A stretch of 54,124 nucleotides of DNA from Aquidulcibacter sp. GTDB lineage: Bacteria; Pseudomonadota; Alphaproteobacteria; Caulobacterales; Aquidulcibacteraceae. Under the pieces are notes generated by a model. The model was not told the origin of the DNA, searched no databases, and was given only the letters and a program-made list of their open reading frames with translations. The position numbers and the translations under genes are program-made. This document shows positions 42,143 through 50,734 of the stretch, in pieces. The stretch's first letter is position 1; each line of letters starts with the position of its first letter. The DNA lies in NCBI RefSeq assembly GCF_020253525.1, contig NZ_JADCBK010000035.1, forward strand, positions 1-54,124, written 5' to 3'.

Positions 42143-43084
42143 CTAACGCTTTGGCGGCTCGTCCCGTCGAGACCAATTGGCCAAAAGCGCCTTCAATTCC
42201 GCATTGTCGCCCTCGGGCAGGCCCAAGATCAAGCGGATAAACAAGTCCCCCGGTGCGCCAGGTCGCGCCACACCCTTGCCTTTCAGTCGCAAGACCGTAC
42301 CGGAATTCGCGTTGGGTGGGATGGTAAGCGAGACGGTGCCATTGGGAATGGTTGCTTCAACTCGTCCACCTTCAAGAATTTCACTCAAGGAAACAGGCAG
42401 GTCCATACGCACATCATCGCCGTCGCGTTGAAATACGGGATGGGGTTTGACCGTGACGGTCACCATCAGATCGCCTGCCGGCATGCCACCTTGGCCTGGG
42501 CCCCCTTGGCCCCGCAACCGAAGGGTTCGACCTGTTTCAACCCCTGCAGGGATCGACACATCAATTGTGCGATCGCCAACCTTCACCCGTTGTTTGGTCC
42601 CAGCAATTGCATCTTCAAAGTCAATCTTGATGGTGGCCTGAATATCTTGCCCCTTGGTTCCGGCTTGAAAGCCGGGGCGCGGGCCACCGCGCGCGCCAAA
42701 GGCAGCACCAAACAAGTCGCCAAACATGTCTTCAAATTCGGGTTGCCCAGGTCCGGTTGCCCGACGCCCAGCCCCACCAAAGGGCCCGCCTGGACCAAAC
42801 GGGTCGCCACCACCAAAGGGGCCGCGTGAACCGCCACCGCCAAAGCCCGCAAATTTTGGATTGCCATCGGCATCAATCTCGCCGCGATCATATCTTGCCT
42901 TGCGGTCTGGATCATCAAGGAAAGTAAAGGCAGCCGAGACGCGTTTAAAACGCTCTTCTGCAGCCTTATTGTTTGGATTAGCGTCTGGATGCAATTCCTT
43001 GGCGAGCTTACGATAGGCTTTTCGAACCTCGGCAAATGGGGCTCCGCGTTGAACGCCAAGCACTGCATAAGGTTCTTCTGCCAC
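42143..43084 (-). CDS. CbpA-like DnaJ-family co-chaperone
   Basis: A 313-residue J-domain protein that should stimulate DnaK. The J domain has YAVLGVQRGAPFAEVRKAYR and HPD (32-34); a Gly/Phe-rich linker (FAGFGGGG and GPFGGGDPFGPGGPFGG) follows. The C-terminal substrate-binding domains have IKIDFEDAIAGTKQ, VSIPAGVETGRTLRLRGQG and LSEILEGGRVEATIPNG. The cysteine-rich zinc domain of DnaJ is missing, so this is the CbpA type. It lies 116 bases after the last GTA gene on the same strand. Confidence 0.92.
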   Translation of the reverse strand: MAEEPYAVLGVQRGAPFAEVRKAYRKLAKELHPDANPNNKAAEERFKRVSAAFTFLDDPDRKARYDRGEIDADGNPKFAGFGGGGSRGPFGGGDPFGPGGPFGGAGRRATGPGQPEFEDMFGDLFGAAFGARGGPRPGFQAGTKGQDIQATIKIDFEDAIAGTKQRVKVGDRTIDVSIPAGVETGRTLRLRGQGGPGQGGMPAGDLMVTVTVKPHPVFQRDGDDVRMDLPVSLSEILEGGRVEATIPNGTVSLTIPPNANSGTVLRLKGKGVARPGAPGDLFIRLILGLPEGDNAELKALLANWSRRDEPPKR

Positions 43085-43200
43085 GCCTTGATCTCCTAAA
43101 TTCCTGCAAATCTAACCGCCCCGCCCCAATTCTGCTCATGGGGGCAGTCCGTTTTCTCAACAGGTGACTTAGGCGCTCTCAACTTGCGGCGAAAGGGGGG

Positions 43201-43614
43201 TTAGCGATTGAGTTGCACGCCGACCCGTTCCTCCAGAGCATAGCCGAAGCGACCGGCGGGGCCGCGCTGACAAATGGAGATGGTGATTTGGGTCTGTTGG
43301 GCTCCAAAATCGGCCAGCTCGTCGCTGACCGGATAGAGGCAGGATGGCCCCTCAACCTCGAATATGCGGAGGCTAGCCCCGGTCGAACTCTTGACGCAGA
43401 CCACATAGGTTTCAACGGATAGCCCGCGCGGCACCTCGGGCAAGGCCCAACTATCGCCATCCCCGCTGGCCCGCCTGACCCACGAAAACTGAATGCCATT
43501 TGGCGTGCGTCGCGCGCGTAGGTGGCAGGGTGACCATGGCAGGGCGGCGTTTTGGGAAAAACGCGCTTCAAGACGGGTTACCAAGTCGGCTTGGGCTGCG
43601 GGGCCGCGGTCCAT
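43201..43614 (-). CDS. Separated C-terminal domain of the GTA megatron protein (g15)
   Basis: Starting ATG 43614, the 137-residue product has SPCHLRARRTPNGIQFSWVR, GDGDSWALPEVPRG and ETYVVCVKSSTGASLRIFEV, then LADFGAQQTQITISICQRG. This matches the fibronectin-like end of RcGTA-type g15 proteins, in which phrases like HLRA-R and SW-RR-R-GDSWE-EVPLGE are expected just after the point where the main g15 ORF stops. The two ORFs overlap by 37 bases and are related by a -1 shift. Either it is a split gene with coupled reinitiation, a frameshift mutation, or a sequencing error. No strong Shine-Dalgarno sequence precedes the ATG. Confidence 0.78.
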   Translation of the reverse strand: MDRGPAAQADLVTRLEARFSQNAALPWSPCHLRARRTPNGIQFSWVRRASGDGDSWALPEVPRGLSVETYVVCVKSSTGASLRIFEVEGPSCLYPVSDELADFGAQQTQITISICQRGPAGRFGYALEERVGVQLNR

Positions 43615-46600
43615 TCCAAAGGCACACCGATAAGGCTGGGGTCCAAATCAGCTGCTACCAGTGCGTCGTCCAAGACAACAAATCCCGTATCCACTGGCAG
43701 GGCAGGACCGGTCGCGCCACCATGATAGCCCCGCACGACGCCCTCCAGCCGCCAAGTCTGGCTGGCCACCCACGTCGCACGTGCCCAAGTAAGAATGTCG
43801 ACCACCCCGCCCGTGTCATACAGGGCCGCTTTGCCAGAAGTGGGCGGCGGCTCCGTGTTGGCAAAAGTAACGACACAGCCTTTTGCCAGCCGACGCGAAA
43901 TAGGCGTGGCAGGCAGAGCTTCGCTCAAGCGGCCATAGGTCATCGGACGGTCCAAGCGCGCCACAATTTGCTCTGCCAGCCGAATTTCAATTGTCCCGGG
44001 CCATGGGCTAGCAAAGGCCCCGAATACGGGCTTTGGTGCTTGGACCTGCGTAAAGGGTGCCGGTAAATCCAGCACAACCAAGTCTGGCGGCGCGGCAAGC
44101 CACGGCAACCGCGGTTCAACGTGCAAGGCGTGACTGGTCAAAGGGGCTTGCCTTTGGTGTGGCGCGGGGGTGGCCACCAGGTCTTGCGCCCAAGGCCCCT
44201 CTAGGCGGTCAACGCGCCAAACAGTACCTTCTTCCCAAGCAAACCGATCGCCAATCTGCAGGCTCGCCGCGATGGCTGGGGTTAGCTTGCCCTGCAAGCG
44301 CTCGAAGGGAGCGGCAGCGGCCAGTTGTTGAGCCATGGCTTGCCGCGTTTGTGCATCCACCACGAGGGGCAAGGTCGCCGAAAGGCCTAGGCCCATCCGC
44401 CCTCGCCCCTCGGCCCGATACTGAGCGGGTTCAAAGTCACGCTCACTGGCATAGGTCGTCAGTTGAACATGGGCCGGGACCTCCTGAGGTTGGACAATCC
44501 GCGAGATATCAGCCGCACCCTCTTTCATCTGAAACTCAGAAGCTGCCAAGGTGCAAACAGGTTCAGGGGGCGAGATATCGGCGATCTCCAAGCCGTCAAA
44601 TCGGGGCCGCGCTTCCAAGCCCAATGGCGATAGAAGGGACTCAATCAAGGCCCGCGCCGTTGTAGGCGTCTCCACGACATAGCCTTCCACATAGCCTGAA
44701 ACAGCGTCTGCATGGAGCCTCGTTAGGCCGGCCCGGGTGCCAATCGCATCCAACAGCTCTCGCACGGGCAAGATCCCTGCCCGACCCGCTAGCCAATGCC
44801 CGGTTGCCGCATGGGCACCATCACCCCAAACCGTTTGCAGGTTCGGAAAGTGGGGATAGGGCCTCGCATCCCACGTCCAGAGAAAAATATGCTCCAACCC
44901 AATCATGGGCCGCCCGTCTAGGGAAGAGATCGGGCTATGATCGCGCCAATAGGCCAAACTGGCTTCAAGCGCGAGGCGTTGTTCGCCATCATCGCGGGCA
45001 CCGGTTGAAAAGGGCGGCAGACCTGCCTCCGCAGATTTCGGATCGGGAAAAACGCTGGGCCGGTTTGCCGCCTTATCGACCGCTGGGAAGCCCAATTCCA
45101 TCAAGCGAATAGGCTTAGATTCTGGCACCCAAGGCGTTGGGGTGGAGAGGCGTTGGCCGCCTACCCGCTCATAGTGGCTTTGGCTCCAAAAGCTTCGAAT
45201 GTCTTTGACCCGCCACACCCAGGGCTCTTGATAGGCACCATCGGTAATAGGGGTGCGGGTCCGCGAACTACGATCAGCCTCACTGGCATAATAAAAGTCA
45301 TAGCCCTCCCCGCCCTCAATTCCAGCTTGCAAGGCCGCTAAATCGGGGTCGGGCTCGCCCAGACGGCGGTCGGTTAAAGGCGGGTACCAATCAAGCCCAA
45401 TGAAATCCAAATTTGGGTCGGCCCAGAGAGGATCAAGCGGGAAGCAAAGGTCCTGACTGCCGGGCGGCTGATAGCCGCCATATTCAGTCCAGTCCGCAGC
45501 ATAGCCAATTTTGACCTGTGGCCCAAGGATCAAACGGACTTGAGCTGCCAAGGCCTTGAGGGCCGTCACAGCGGGAAATTGCCCCGTTGAAGAACGAATG
45601 TGCGTCAGACCAACAAGCTCGGAGCCAATTAAGAAGCTTTCCACCCCACCTGCAGCCTTGGCCAGCATCGCCTGATGCAAAACAAAACGCCGATAAGACC
45701 ATTCATCTGGACCTACATAAATCGGCTCTTGCCCGCGCAGGCTGAAGTGATTGGCCGAGGCTGAGCCAAAAAAGGCGGCAATTTGGTCTTCCACCGCCAT
45801 AGAACCCAAAGCGCAGGTGATCCGACCGCGCCACGGATAGGCTGGCTGACCGATCCCGCTTTGGGGATGAGGCAGTTGGTTGCCTGCCGGAATATCCATC
45901 ATCACAAAGGGGTTCAGCGTGACTTGATGGCCGCGAGCCTTGAGCTCGATAATGGCTTCAATCACGCCGCGATCTTCAGGTGAACCGCCATAGGCTGGCT
46001 TGCCATCGACAGAGGACACCAAATTGGCGTTTCCACGACTCAGGCCCGCCACCTGCCACAGGCGTGGACGGGTTGGCTTAAAGCGCTGGTCGACGCGCGG
46101 TTCAATCCGGCAATGGGCTGCCCGCAAATCCGTGCCGAACCAAGCCACGACGAGAGAGACATGATCAACATGGGGCAGATCGCGCGCTAAATTGTCTAAA
46201 GAAACACACAGGTCGGTGCGCGCGCTTTGCACATGTTGGTTTTCAGACTGTGCCGTCCCCGGCTTCCAACTGGTTTGGATTGGCGTGGTGGCATAAGCAA
46301 ATTCCCCAGCACCAGGGATTAGACAAACACCGCGTGCGAGATCTTGCAGACGGGGGCGATTGGCCGTTACGGGCGTTGCGGCCATCACTTCTGCTGAGAT
46401 GTTGGGAATACGATCACCAAATGAGGTAACATCAAAGTCTTCAAACACCAGATAAGCAAGACCACGAAAGGCCGGGGCGTTTGCTAAGCCCTCGATCGCC
46501 TCGACAAGAGGATCTGGTTCTTGGTCCTCGCCACCCCTATACAGCCGATAGGTGACTTGGCTCAAATCAAAGGCCTCGCCATTGACCCAGATGCGGCCAA

Positions 46601-46952
46601 GGCCTTGGATCGGTCCCTCGCACAGACCGATGGCAAAGCTGATGGCGTATGAGCGCTCCACCACACGCTGTCCGCCCTTGCCACCAAGGGTGCGTTTCTT
46701 GGTGTGCTCTTTAAATTGGGACGCCCAGATCACTTGGCCCGTGACGCGGGCATGGCCAAAAACAAGCGGAATGGGTGCCCCTTCACCACCGCCTTGTGCC
46801 TTCAAGCTCGCCAGACGAGAGGGCTGGATACGCGCCGGTGTCAGGCTGGAAATCAGGGCTTGATCTAGGGAATTGCCGACTAAGCCGCCAATCGCCCCAC
46901 CGACGGGTCCAAATAGGGCTTGTCCGACATTGGAAAGAATAAGGGTGGCCAT
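43578..46952 (-). CDS. GTA host-specificity/tail-fibre (megatron) protein g15, C-terminus in another frame
   Basis: A 1124-residue baseplate protein, equivalent to R. capsulatus rcc01698. ATG 46952 (MATLILSNVGQALFGPVGGA) overlaps the g14 stop by one base (TAATG); the upstream frame to 47063 lies in g14 and is rejected. The N-terminal part is membrane- or hub-like (GGAIGGLVGNSLDQAL), a middle TIM-barrel-like part has NLDFIGLDWYPPLTDRR and IRLMELGFPAVDKAANRPS, and later domains are of the phage_tail_3 type. The protein ends PLEWTAAPQPKPTW, short of the usual C-terminal domain, which lies in the next ORF. Total of both parts is about 1250 residues, near the usual length. Confidence 0.9.
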   Translation of the reverse strand: MATLILSNVGQALFGPVGGAIGGLVGNSLDQALISSLTPARIQPSRLASLKAQGGGEGAPIPLVFGHARVTGQVIWASQFKEHTKKRTLGGKGGQRVVERSYAISFAIGLCEGPIQGLGRIWVNGEAFDLSQVTYRLYRGGEDQEPDPLVEAIEGLANAPAFRGLAYLVFEDFDVTSFGDRIPNISAEVMAATPVTANRPRLQDLARGVCLIPGAGEFAYATTPIQTSWKPGTAQSENQHVQSARTDLCVSLDNLARDLPHVDHVSLVVAWFGTDLRAAHCRIEPRVDQRFKPTRPRLWQVAGLSRGNANLVSSVDGKPAYGGSPEDRGVIEAIIELKARGHQVTLNPFVMMDIPAGNQLPHPQSGIGQPAYPWRGRITCALGSMAVEDQIAAFFGSASANHFSLRGQEPIYVGPDEWSYRRFVLHQAMLAKAAGGVESFLIGSELVGLTHIRSSTGQFPAVTALKALAAQVRLILGPQVKIGYAADWTEYGGYQPPGSQDLCFPLDPLWADPNLDFIGLDWYPPLTDRRLGEPDPDLAALQAGIEGGEGYDFYYASEADRSSRTRTPITDGAYQEPWVWRVKDIRSFWSQSHYERVGGQRLSTPTPWVPESKPIRLMELGFPAVDKAANRPSVFPDPKSAEAGLPPFSTGARDDGEQRLALEASLAYWRDHSPISSLDGRPMIGLEHIFLWTWDARPYPHFPNLQTVWGDGAHAATGHWLAGRAGILPVRELLDAIGTRAGLTRLHADAVSGYVEGYVVETPTTARALIESLLSPLGLEARPRFDGLEIADISPPEPVCTLAASEFQMKEGAADISRIVQPQEVPAHVQLTTYASERDFEPAQYRAEGRGRMGLGLSATLPLVVDAQTRQAMAQQLAAAAPFERLQGKLTPAIAASLQIGDRFAWEEGTVWRVDRLEGPWAQDLVATPAPHQRQAPLTSHALHVEPRLPWLAAPPDLVVLDLPAPFTQVQAPKPVFGAFASPWPGTIEIRLAEQIVARLDRPMTYGRLSEALPATPISRRLAKGCVVTFANTEPPPTSGKAALYDTGGVVDILTWARATWVASQTWRLEGVVRGYHGGATGPALPVDTGFVVLDDALVAADLDPSLIGVPLEWTAAPQPKPTW

Positions 46953-47365
46953 TAGCAAACTCCTGTGCGACCAGAATTGGGTCGTGCGGGCCAATCGAAA
47001 ACGTGGGTCGTGCGGGCTTGAAACCAGTTTCCATAACGATTTTCGACGATGCCCGCCGTCCAATGCGCGTGGATAAAGCGTCTGCCCTCGCCCATCAGAC
47101 CAGCATGAACCGGGGCTTGGCCGGGGCTTTGCGCAAACAAGATCACACAGCCCGGCAGGGCTTCTTCACAGGGCACCAACAGCACACGTGCGGCTGCTAC
47201 GAGGTCACGCGTCAATGAGGTTCGCGAGGGACAGGCCAGACCCAAATCGCGGGCTAGACCCTCAATCAATCCCACACAATCTGCCGCAACGCCGCATAGG
47301 CTAGCCCCTTCGACATAGGGCGTACCCAGCCAAGCCCGCGCCAAACCTAAGGCCTCAAGCCTCAT
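46952..47365 (-). CDS. GTA NlpC/P60 cell-wall peptidase (g14)
   Basis: A 137-residue tail-tip peptidase (rcc01697-like) that should help the GTA cross the cell wall. The catalytic Cys30 is in ADCVGLIEG and the likely catalytic His87 in PVHAGLM, followed by FIHAHW. LGTPYVEGASLCGVAADC is the typical NlpC entry. It overlaps g13 by four bases and g15 by one. GTA members tend to have this short, single-domain form. Confidence 0.93.
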   Translation of the reverse strand: MRLEALGLARAWLGTPYVEGASLCGVAADCVGLIEGLARDLGLACPSRTSLTRDLVAAARVLLVPCEEALPGCVILFAQSPGQAPVHAGLMGEGRRFIHAHWTAGIVENRYGNWFQARTTHVFDWPARPNSGRTGVC

Positions 47366-48243
47366 CTTTTGCCCCCTGTGTTGCCGCTGGGGCTGGGGCC
47401 CTTAACCACGGTCGCGTCGCCGGGCAGAGTGGGCATACCCCGAAAGTTAAGGCCATTGTCAAAGCGGCTGCGGCAGGTCGCAAACTGCTTGTCACAGCCA
47501 AGATTTAGGCTCAGCTGATCACCTTGGGCGGGCAGAAGGGGCATGGGTTGGGCCAGCTTGATGGCACATGTGCCACCTAATGCTTCAACCTGCTGGATCG
47601 GTCGAACTAAGCCCGCTGCCGGCCCCGAAATGATCCATAACAGACCGCCACCAAAGGCAGTCAGGTCAAAGCCCTCGACCGGTGCTACGGTCAGGGTGCG
47701 ATCGCTGGTAACCGAAAGGATGGTCACGGTGGTACGAAAACGGGGATCACTCAAATCAACGCCACAGCGCGTGTCGCCCAGATTGGCGTCGCATGTTCGC
47801 GTATAAACACGACCCAGTGTCTGGTTCATCGCAGGCTCAAGGGTCTCAATGCTCAGTTCGAACTGACTGCCGTGGCATACAATGCGCTGAACAAAGCCTG
47901 ACCATAGCGGCAAGAAAAGCTCTGGCTCTTGCCAATCGATCAAATAGGCCTCGACCCGCGCCTGATCCCATAGGCCTAGTTTGATATCGGCTTCATCCAT
48001 GCCGGCAAGTGCAAGGGCACCCGACAACGCGGCATGGCCTGGGCTCAACGACAATTCAGCTTCGACAGGGCTTTCATGCAGGCTGAGCGCTGCCTTAAAT
48101 GTGGTTCCTGCCGCCACGAGATCCCGATCATGTTCGGTGGCCGCCAAGACTACCCCATCGTGCCGGATTAGACGCCAGCCGCGCGCGAAATGTGTGACCC
48201 CCGCGTGCCACTTTGCCGCCAAGGCCAGCGGAAGAGACCTCAT
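47362..48243 (-). CDS. GTA hub protein g13 (DUF2163)
   Basis: A 293-residue baseplate hub protein (rcc01696-like). DUF2163 features include GWRLIRHDGVVLAATEHDRD, WSGFVQRI and, in the second half, TRTCDANLGDTRCGVDL and GCDKQFATCRSRFDNGLNFRG. Cys151, Cys160, Cys250 and Cys257 are placed as the four ligands that bind an iron-sulfur cluster in the RcGTA structure; ligation here is inferred. The C-terminal tail (SPSGNTGGKR) is short. Both neighbours overlap by four bases. Confidence 0.92.
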   Translation of the reverse strand: MRSLPLALAAKWHAGVTHFARGWRLIRHDGVVLAATEHDRDLVAAGTTFKAALSLHESPVEAELSLSPGHAALSGALALAGMDEADIKLGLWDQARVEAYLIDWQEPELFLPLWSGFVQRIVCHGSQFELSIETLEPAMNQTLGRVYTRTCDANLGDTRCGVDLSDPRFRTTVTILSVTSDRTLTVAPVEGFDLTAFGGGLLWIISGPAAGLVRPIQQVEALGGTCAIKLAQPMPLLPAQGDQLSLNLGCDKQFATCRSRFDNGLNFRGMPTLPGDATVVKGPSPSGNTGGKR

Positions 48244-48872
48244 AACAAGATCTCCACCAAAGCGAGCGAAACCACGCGGCCAGCTTCAAACGCATCATGG
48301 GCGATGTCGAGCCGGTCGCTATCAAAGCGGACGGGTGTATCAAAGCTAAAGCCTGCCCGAACCATTTGGCCAGCGGCCGGAGGCGACGATAGAGTAAGCA
48401 GGCCCGTTTGGTGATCGACAGAGAAGGCCGAGGTGGGAAGCTCTGTGGTGCCAATGCCAACCCGAACACTGCCCTGAACGGGCAAATGGATCGGCCGGAC
48501 GCTGCTACCGGCTGCATCGCCATAGGTCTTTTGAAGCTGGAAAATCTTTTGGCTGCCCGTCCCTGTGCCCAGAAGTTGGTCAAAAGGGCCCGGTGTTTGG
48601 GAGGGCCGACAGCTTTTATGATCTGCCGGATCACTAAAGCGAAACCCATGCAGCCGTCCTAATCGAGCCTCAAAAAAGGCTGTGATTTCAGCCAAGTCAT
48701 CCAGATTTCGGATCGCTGAGCCCACATCCCATCGCCGCCGTGAGCGCGAAAGACTGCTGTTGCGGACTTCGCGACCATTGGCCAAGGCAACCACTTCGGT
48801 CACCCGTTCGGGTCCACCAACCGCACCCCGTGCCAGCTTGAGGGGAAAGCTGATGTTATGAAACGCGGTCAT
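48240..48872 (-). CDS. GTA distal tail protein g12 (DUF2460)
   Basis: A 210-residue protein of the DUF2460/TIGR02217 family (rcc01695-like). It starts MTAFHNISFPLKLARGAVGG, then RVTEVVALANGREVRNSSLS and EARLGRLHGFRFSDPADHK, and ends IAHDAFEAGRVVSLALVEI, with a tail-type fold. It forms part of the hub of the GTA tail tip. It overlaps g11 and g13 by four bases. Confidence 0.93.
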   Translation of the reverse strand: MTAFHNISFPLKLARGAVGGPERVTEVVALANGREVRNSSLSRSRRRWDVGSAIRNLDDLAEITAFFEARLGRLHGFRFSDPADHKSCRPSQTPGPFDQLLGTGTGSQKIFQLQKTYGDAAGSSVRPIHLPVQGSVRVGIGTTELPTSAFSVDHQTGLLTLSSPPAAGQMVRAGFSFDTPVRFDSDRLDIAHDAFEAGRVVSLALVEILL

Positions 48873-49405
48873 AGCAAACTGCCCCCACGTTGAACGGCGC
48901 GCGCCAAAGCTGCAGCGACCTGGGTGGACGAGCGCTTGACCTCGGCCAGATTACTGCCCGGTGCCATGTGGATCGTAATCGAGATGGGCTGAGCTGCCCC
49001 ATTCGGCAGGATTTGACCTGAGTTTGCAGGGACAAACACTTCTGGCCCGCGCTCGCCCACAAGATAGGCCCCGCCGGAGGTTACAGGACCCCCATCTGCG
49101 CGCGCGCCAGCTTGTGGGAGGCTTTTCACAATCTGCAAGAAAGCCCCTTCGATAGGCTTCGTAACAAAGCGGTCAAGCGCCAGATTGGACAAGTCGCGCA
49201 CCAAGCTGGCCGCCAGTCCTCGCACGGAGATCTCCCCGCTCCGCGCCGCCTCAGCCAAAGAAGCCGACACGCGCTTGCCGGCTTTAGCGAAAGCATCGCC
49301 CAAAGCATCAGCCGCAGCTTGCGCAGGGCCAGTGGCAAATGCATCGAGACTATCGGCTGCGTTCTGCAATTCATCATCAAATGAATTATTTTTCATTGAA
49401 CTCAT
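48869..49405 (-). CDS. GTA tape measure protein (g11)
   Basis: A 178-residue protein from ATG 49405, small because GTA tails are short. It begins MSSMKNNSFDDELQNAADSL, is helical, Ala-rich and amphipathic, has ADGGPVTSGGAYLVGERGPE and VFVPANSGQILPNG (the usual tail of phage tape measures) and ends in a helix. An ATG at 49423 gives six more residues; GAGGAG upstream of 49405 favours the shorter form. It overlaps the g10.1 gene by 20 bases. Confidence 0.88.
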   Translation of the reverse strand: MSSMKNNSFDDELQNAADSLDAFATGPAQAAADALGDAFAKAGKRVSASLAEAARSGEISVRGLAASLVRDLSNLALDRFVTKPIEGAFLQIVKSLPQAGARADGGPVTSGGAYLVGERGPEVFVPANSGQILPNGAAQPISITIHMAPGSNLAEVKRSSTQVAAALARAVQRGGSLL

Positions 49406-49598
49406 GAGACGGCATCTCCTCATCGGGAAAGCGTTGGGATAACTGGGTTAGATTGGCGCGGCTCATGCCCCCGCTGCTGGCCAGATCGGGGGTAAGCAGA
49501 GCGCGCCATTCAGCGACTGAGATCTGCCAAAAGGCAGACGGGCTAAGCGTGAGGCTCACCGCCTGCTTCAGCAGGCTTGGCCAAGGCAGCATGCTCAT
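49386..49598 (-). CDS. GTA tail assembly chaperone (g10.1)
   Basis: A 70-residue protein similar to the TIGR02216 family. It begins MSMLPWPSLLKQAVSLTLSP and continues SAFWQISVAEWRALL, with the W-x-A-L region typical of these chaperones. RcGTA has two such small proteins between the tail tube and tape measure. The start overlaps g10 by four bases and its end overlaps g11. Confidence 0.85.
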   Translation of the reverse strand: MSMLPWPSLLKQAVSLTLSPSAFWQISVAEWRALLTPDLASSGGMSRANLTQLSQRFPDEEMPSHEFNEK

Positions 49599-49891
49599 GC
49601 ACCTGCCCCTTCAAACGCCTTTGTAATTGCTGCCACCGCTTCTGCCGGGTGGATTTGGGCCTGGGCGAGGTCTTTTGGACTCAGCGCCTCGCCGCATAGG
49701 AGGGCTGAGATGATCAGCAAGACATCGTGACTGGAAAGATTGGCGAGCCGGGCCTCTAATGCTTCCAAACTTGTGACTTCAAAGGCTGCTTCCAAACGTG
49801 CCAAAGCGCCCATCGTCAAGCACAGGATTAAGGGACGGCCGTCGACATGCAAAACCGCCTCACCACGGACTTTGTTGATGAGCCCGGTCAT
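49595..49891 (-). CDS. GTA small tail assembly chaperone (g10)
   Basis: A 98-residue protein with NKVRGEAVLHVDGRPLILCL and GALARLEAAFEVTSLEALE, similar to the GTA_TAC/DUF3356 family (rcc01692). It is predicted to be needed for tail tube assembly. It overlaps the tail tube gene by four bases and the g10.1 gene by four. Confidence 0.88.
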   Translation of the reverse strand: MTGLINKVRGEAVLHVDGRPLILCLTMGALARLEAAFEVTSLEALEARLANLSSHDVLLIISALLCGEALSPKDLAQAQIHPAEAVAAITKAFEGAGA

Positions 49892-50304
49892 AGCGCGACA
49901 AATCCCAATTCGCCGGCGCTGATGAGCGTCATGGAAAAGGTCGCTTCGCCATCATGGGCACCACCATATTCCAGTGCCGCTATCTGGAACGGACCTTCGA
50001 GAGTGCCAAAGTCTGGAATAATCAACCGCCATACGCGACGATCTTGCGCAAAAAAGCTGGCTCGGACCAAAGCGTCAGACGCAGCATCCTTAAACACGCC
50101 GCTGCCAGTGACGCTGGCTTCTTTCAAGCCTGCCCCGGCCAAGAGCTCTCGCCAGGCATTGGGGCTTTCTGCCGAAGTGGCATCAACCGACTTTGCCGAG
50201 AGCGCGATGGTTTTGGCCCGCAGACCTGCAATCGTCACAAAATTGGGGGTTGCTGCCCCGTCCGATATTTTGAGTAGAACGTCCCGTCCTGCTTGTCCCG
50301 CCAT
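49888..50304 (-). CDS. GTA major tail tube protein (g9)
   Basis: A 138-residue tail protein (rcc01691-like, TIGR02126 family): AGQAGRDVLLKISDG, FVTIAGLRAKTIALSAKSVD, and TSAESPNAWRELLAGAGLKE near the middle. TAGGAGG lies five bases before ATG 50304, the only strong ribosome site in this part of the cluster, as suits a multicopy tube protein. It is 25 bases after g8. Confidence 0.92.
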   Translation of the reverse strand: MAGQAGRDVLLKISDGAATPNFVTIAGLRAKTIALSAKSVDATSAESPNAWRELLAGAGLKEASVTGSGVFKDAASDALVRASFFAQDRRVWRLIIPDFGTLEGPFQIAALEYGGAHDGEATFSMTLISAGELGFVAL

Positions 50305-50329
50305 TATGGCCTCCTAAATGAAAAATTAT

Positions 50330-50734
50330 TCAGTTACGATCAGCAATGATCTTTAAACGCACGAGGCCGAGCCAAGATCGGCCGTCTGCACTGCGCAGCA
50401 CATCGCAAAAAAGCGGCAGGATCAGCACGATGCGCGCGCCAATCGCGTTAGGCCTTGCCGCTGCCGCGCAGCTGGCAAGGGCGGCTACAGCTTCGCGGGC
50501 CACCTCTGCCCCGTTTTGACGGCAGACCACTTCCAAAGTCGCAATATGCTCATCGCTCTGCACAAGCGAGGAATCGATTGGCTTGGTCTCCCAGCGCCGC
50601 CAGATCGCAAAGGGATAGGCCGTCAGCTTAACCGGTGCTTCGACCAATCGGACAGGATTACCCAAAGCAGCCTGTACGGTCGGATCCGCTCGAAACACGG
50701 CGTCCAAAGCCTGCTGACAGGCGGTCGCACTCAT
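50330..50734 (-). CDS. GTA tail terminator protein (g8, DUF3168)
   Basis: ATG 50734, overlapping the g6 stop by four bases, gives 134 residues: MSATACQQALDAVFRADPTV, then LVEAPVKLTAYPFAIW and HIATLEVVCRQNGAEVA, as in rcc01690. The frame extends upstream to 50764 but the overlap start is favoured. It caps the tail tube at the head end. Confidence 0.88.
   Translation of the reverse strand: MSATACQQALDAVFRADPTVQAALGNPVRLVEAPVKLTAYPFAIWRRWETKPIDSSLVQSDEHIATLEVVCRQNGAEVAREAVAALASCAAAARPNAIGARIVLILPLFCDVLRSADGRSWLGLVRLKIIADRN

Noticed and set aside
43560-43620. Programmed -1 frameshift signal in g15
   Set aside because: No X XXY YYZ slippery heptamer was found in the overlap; only GCCCAAG was near and it does not fit. 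The split is kept as a finding without claiming this mechanism.
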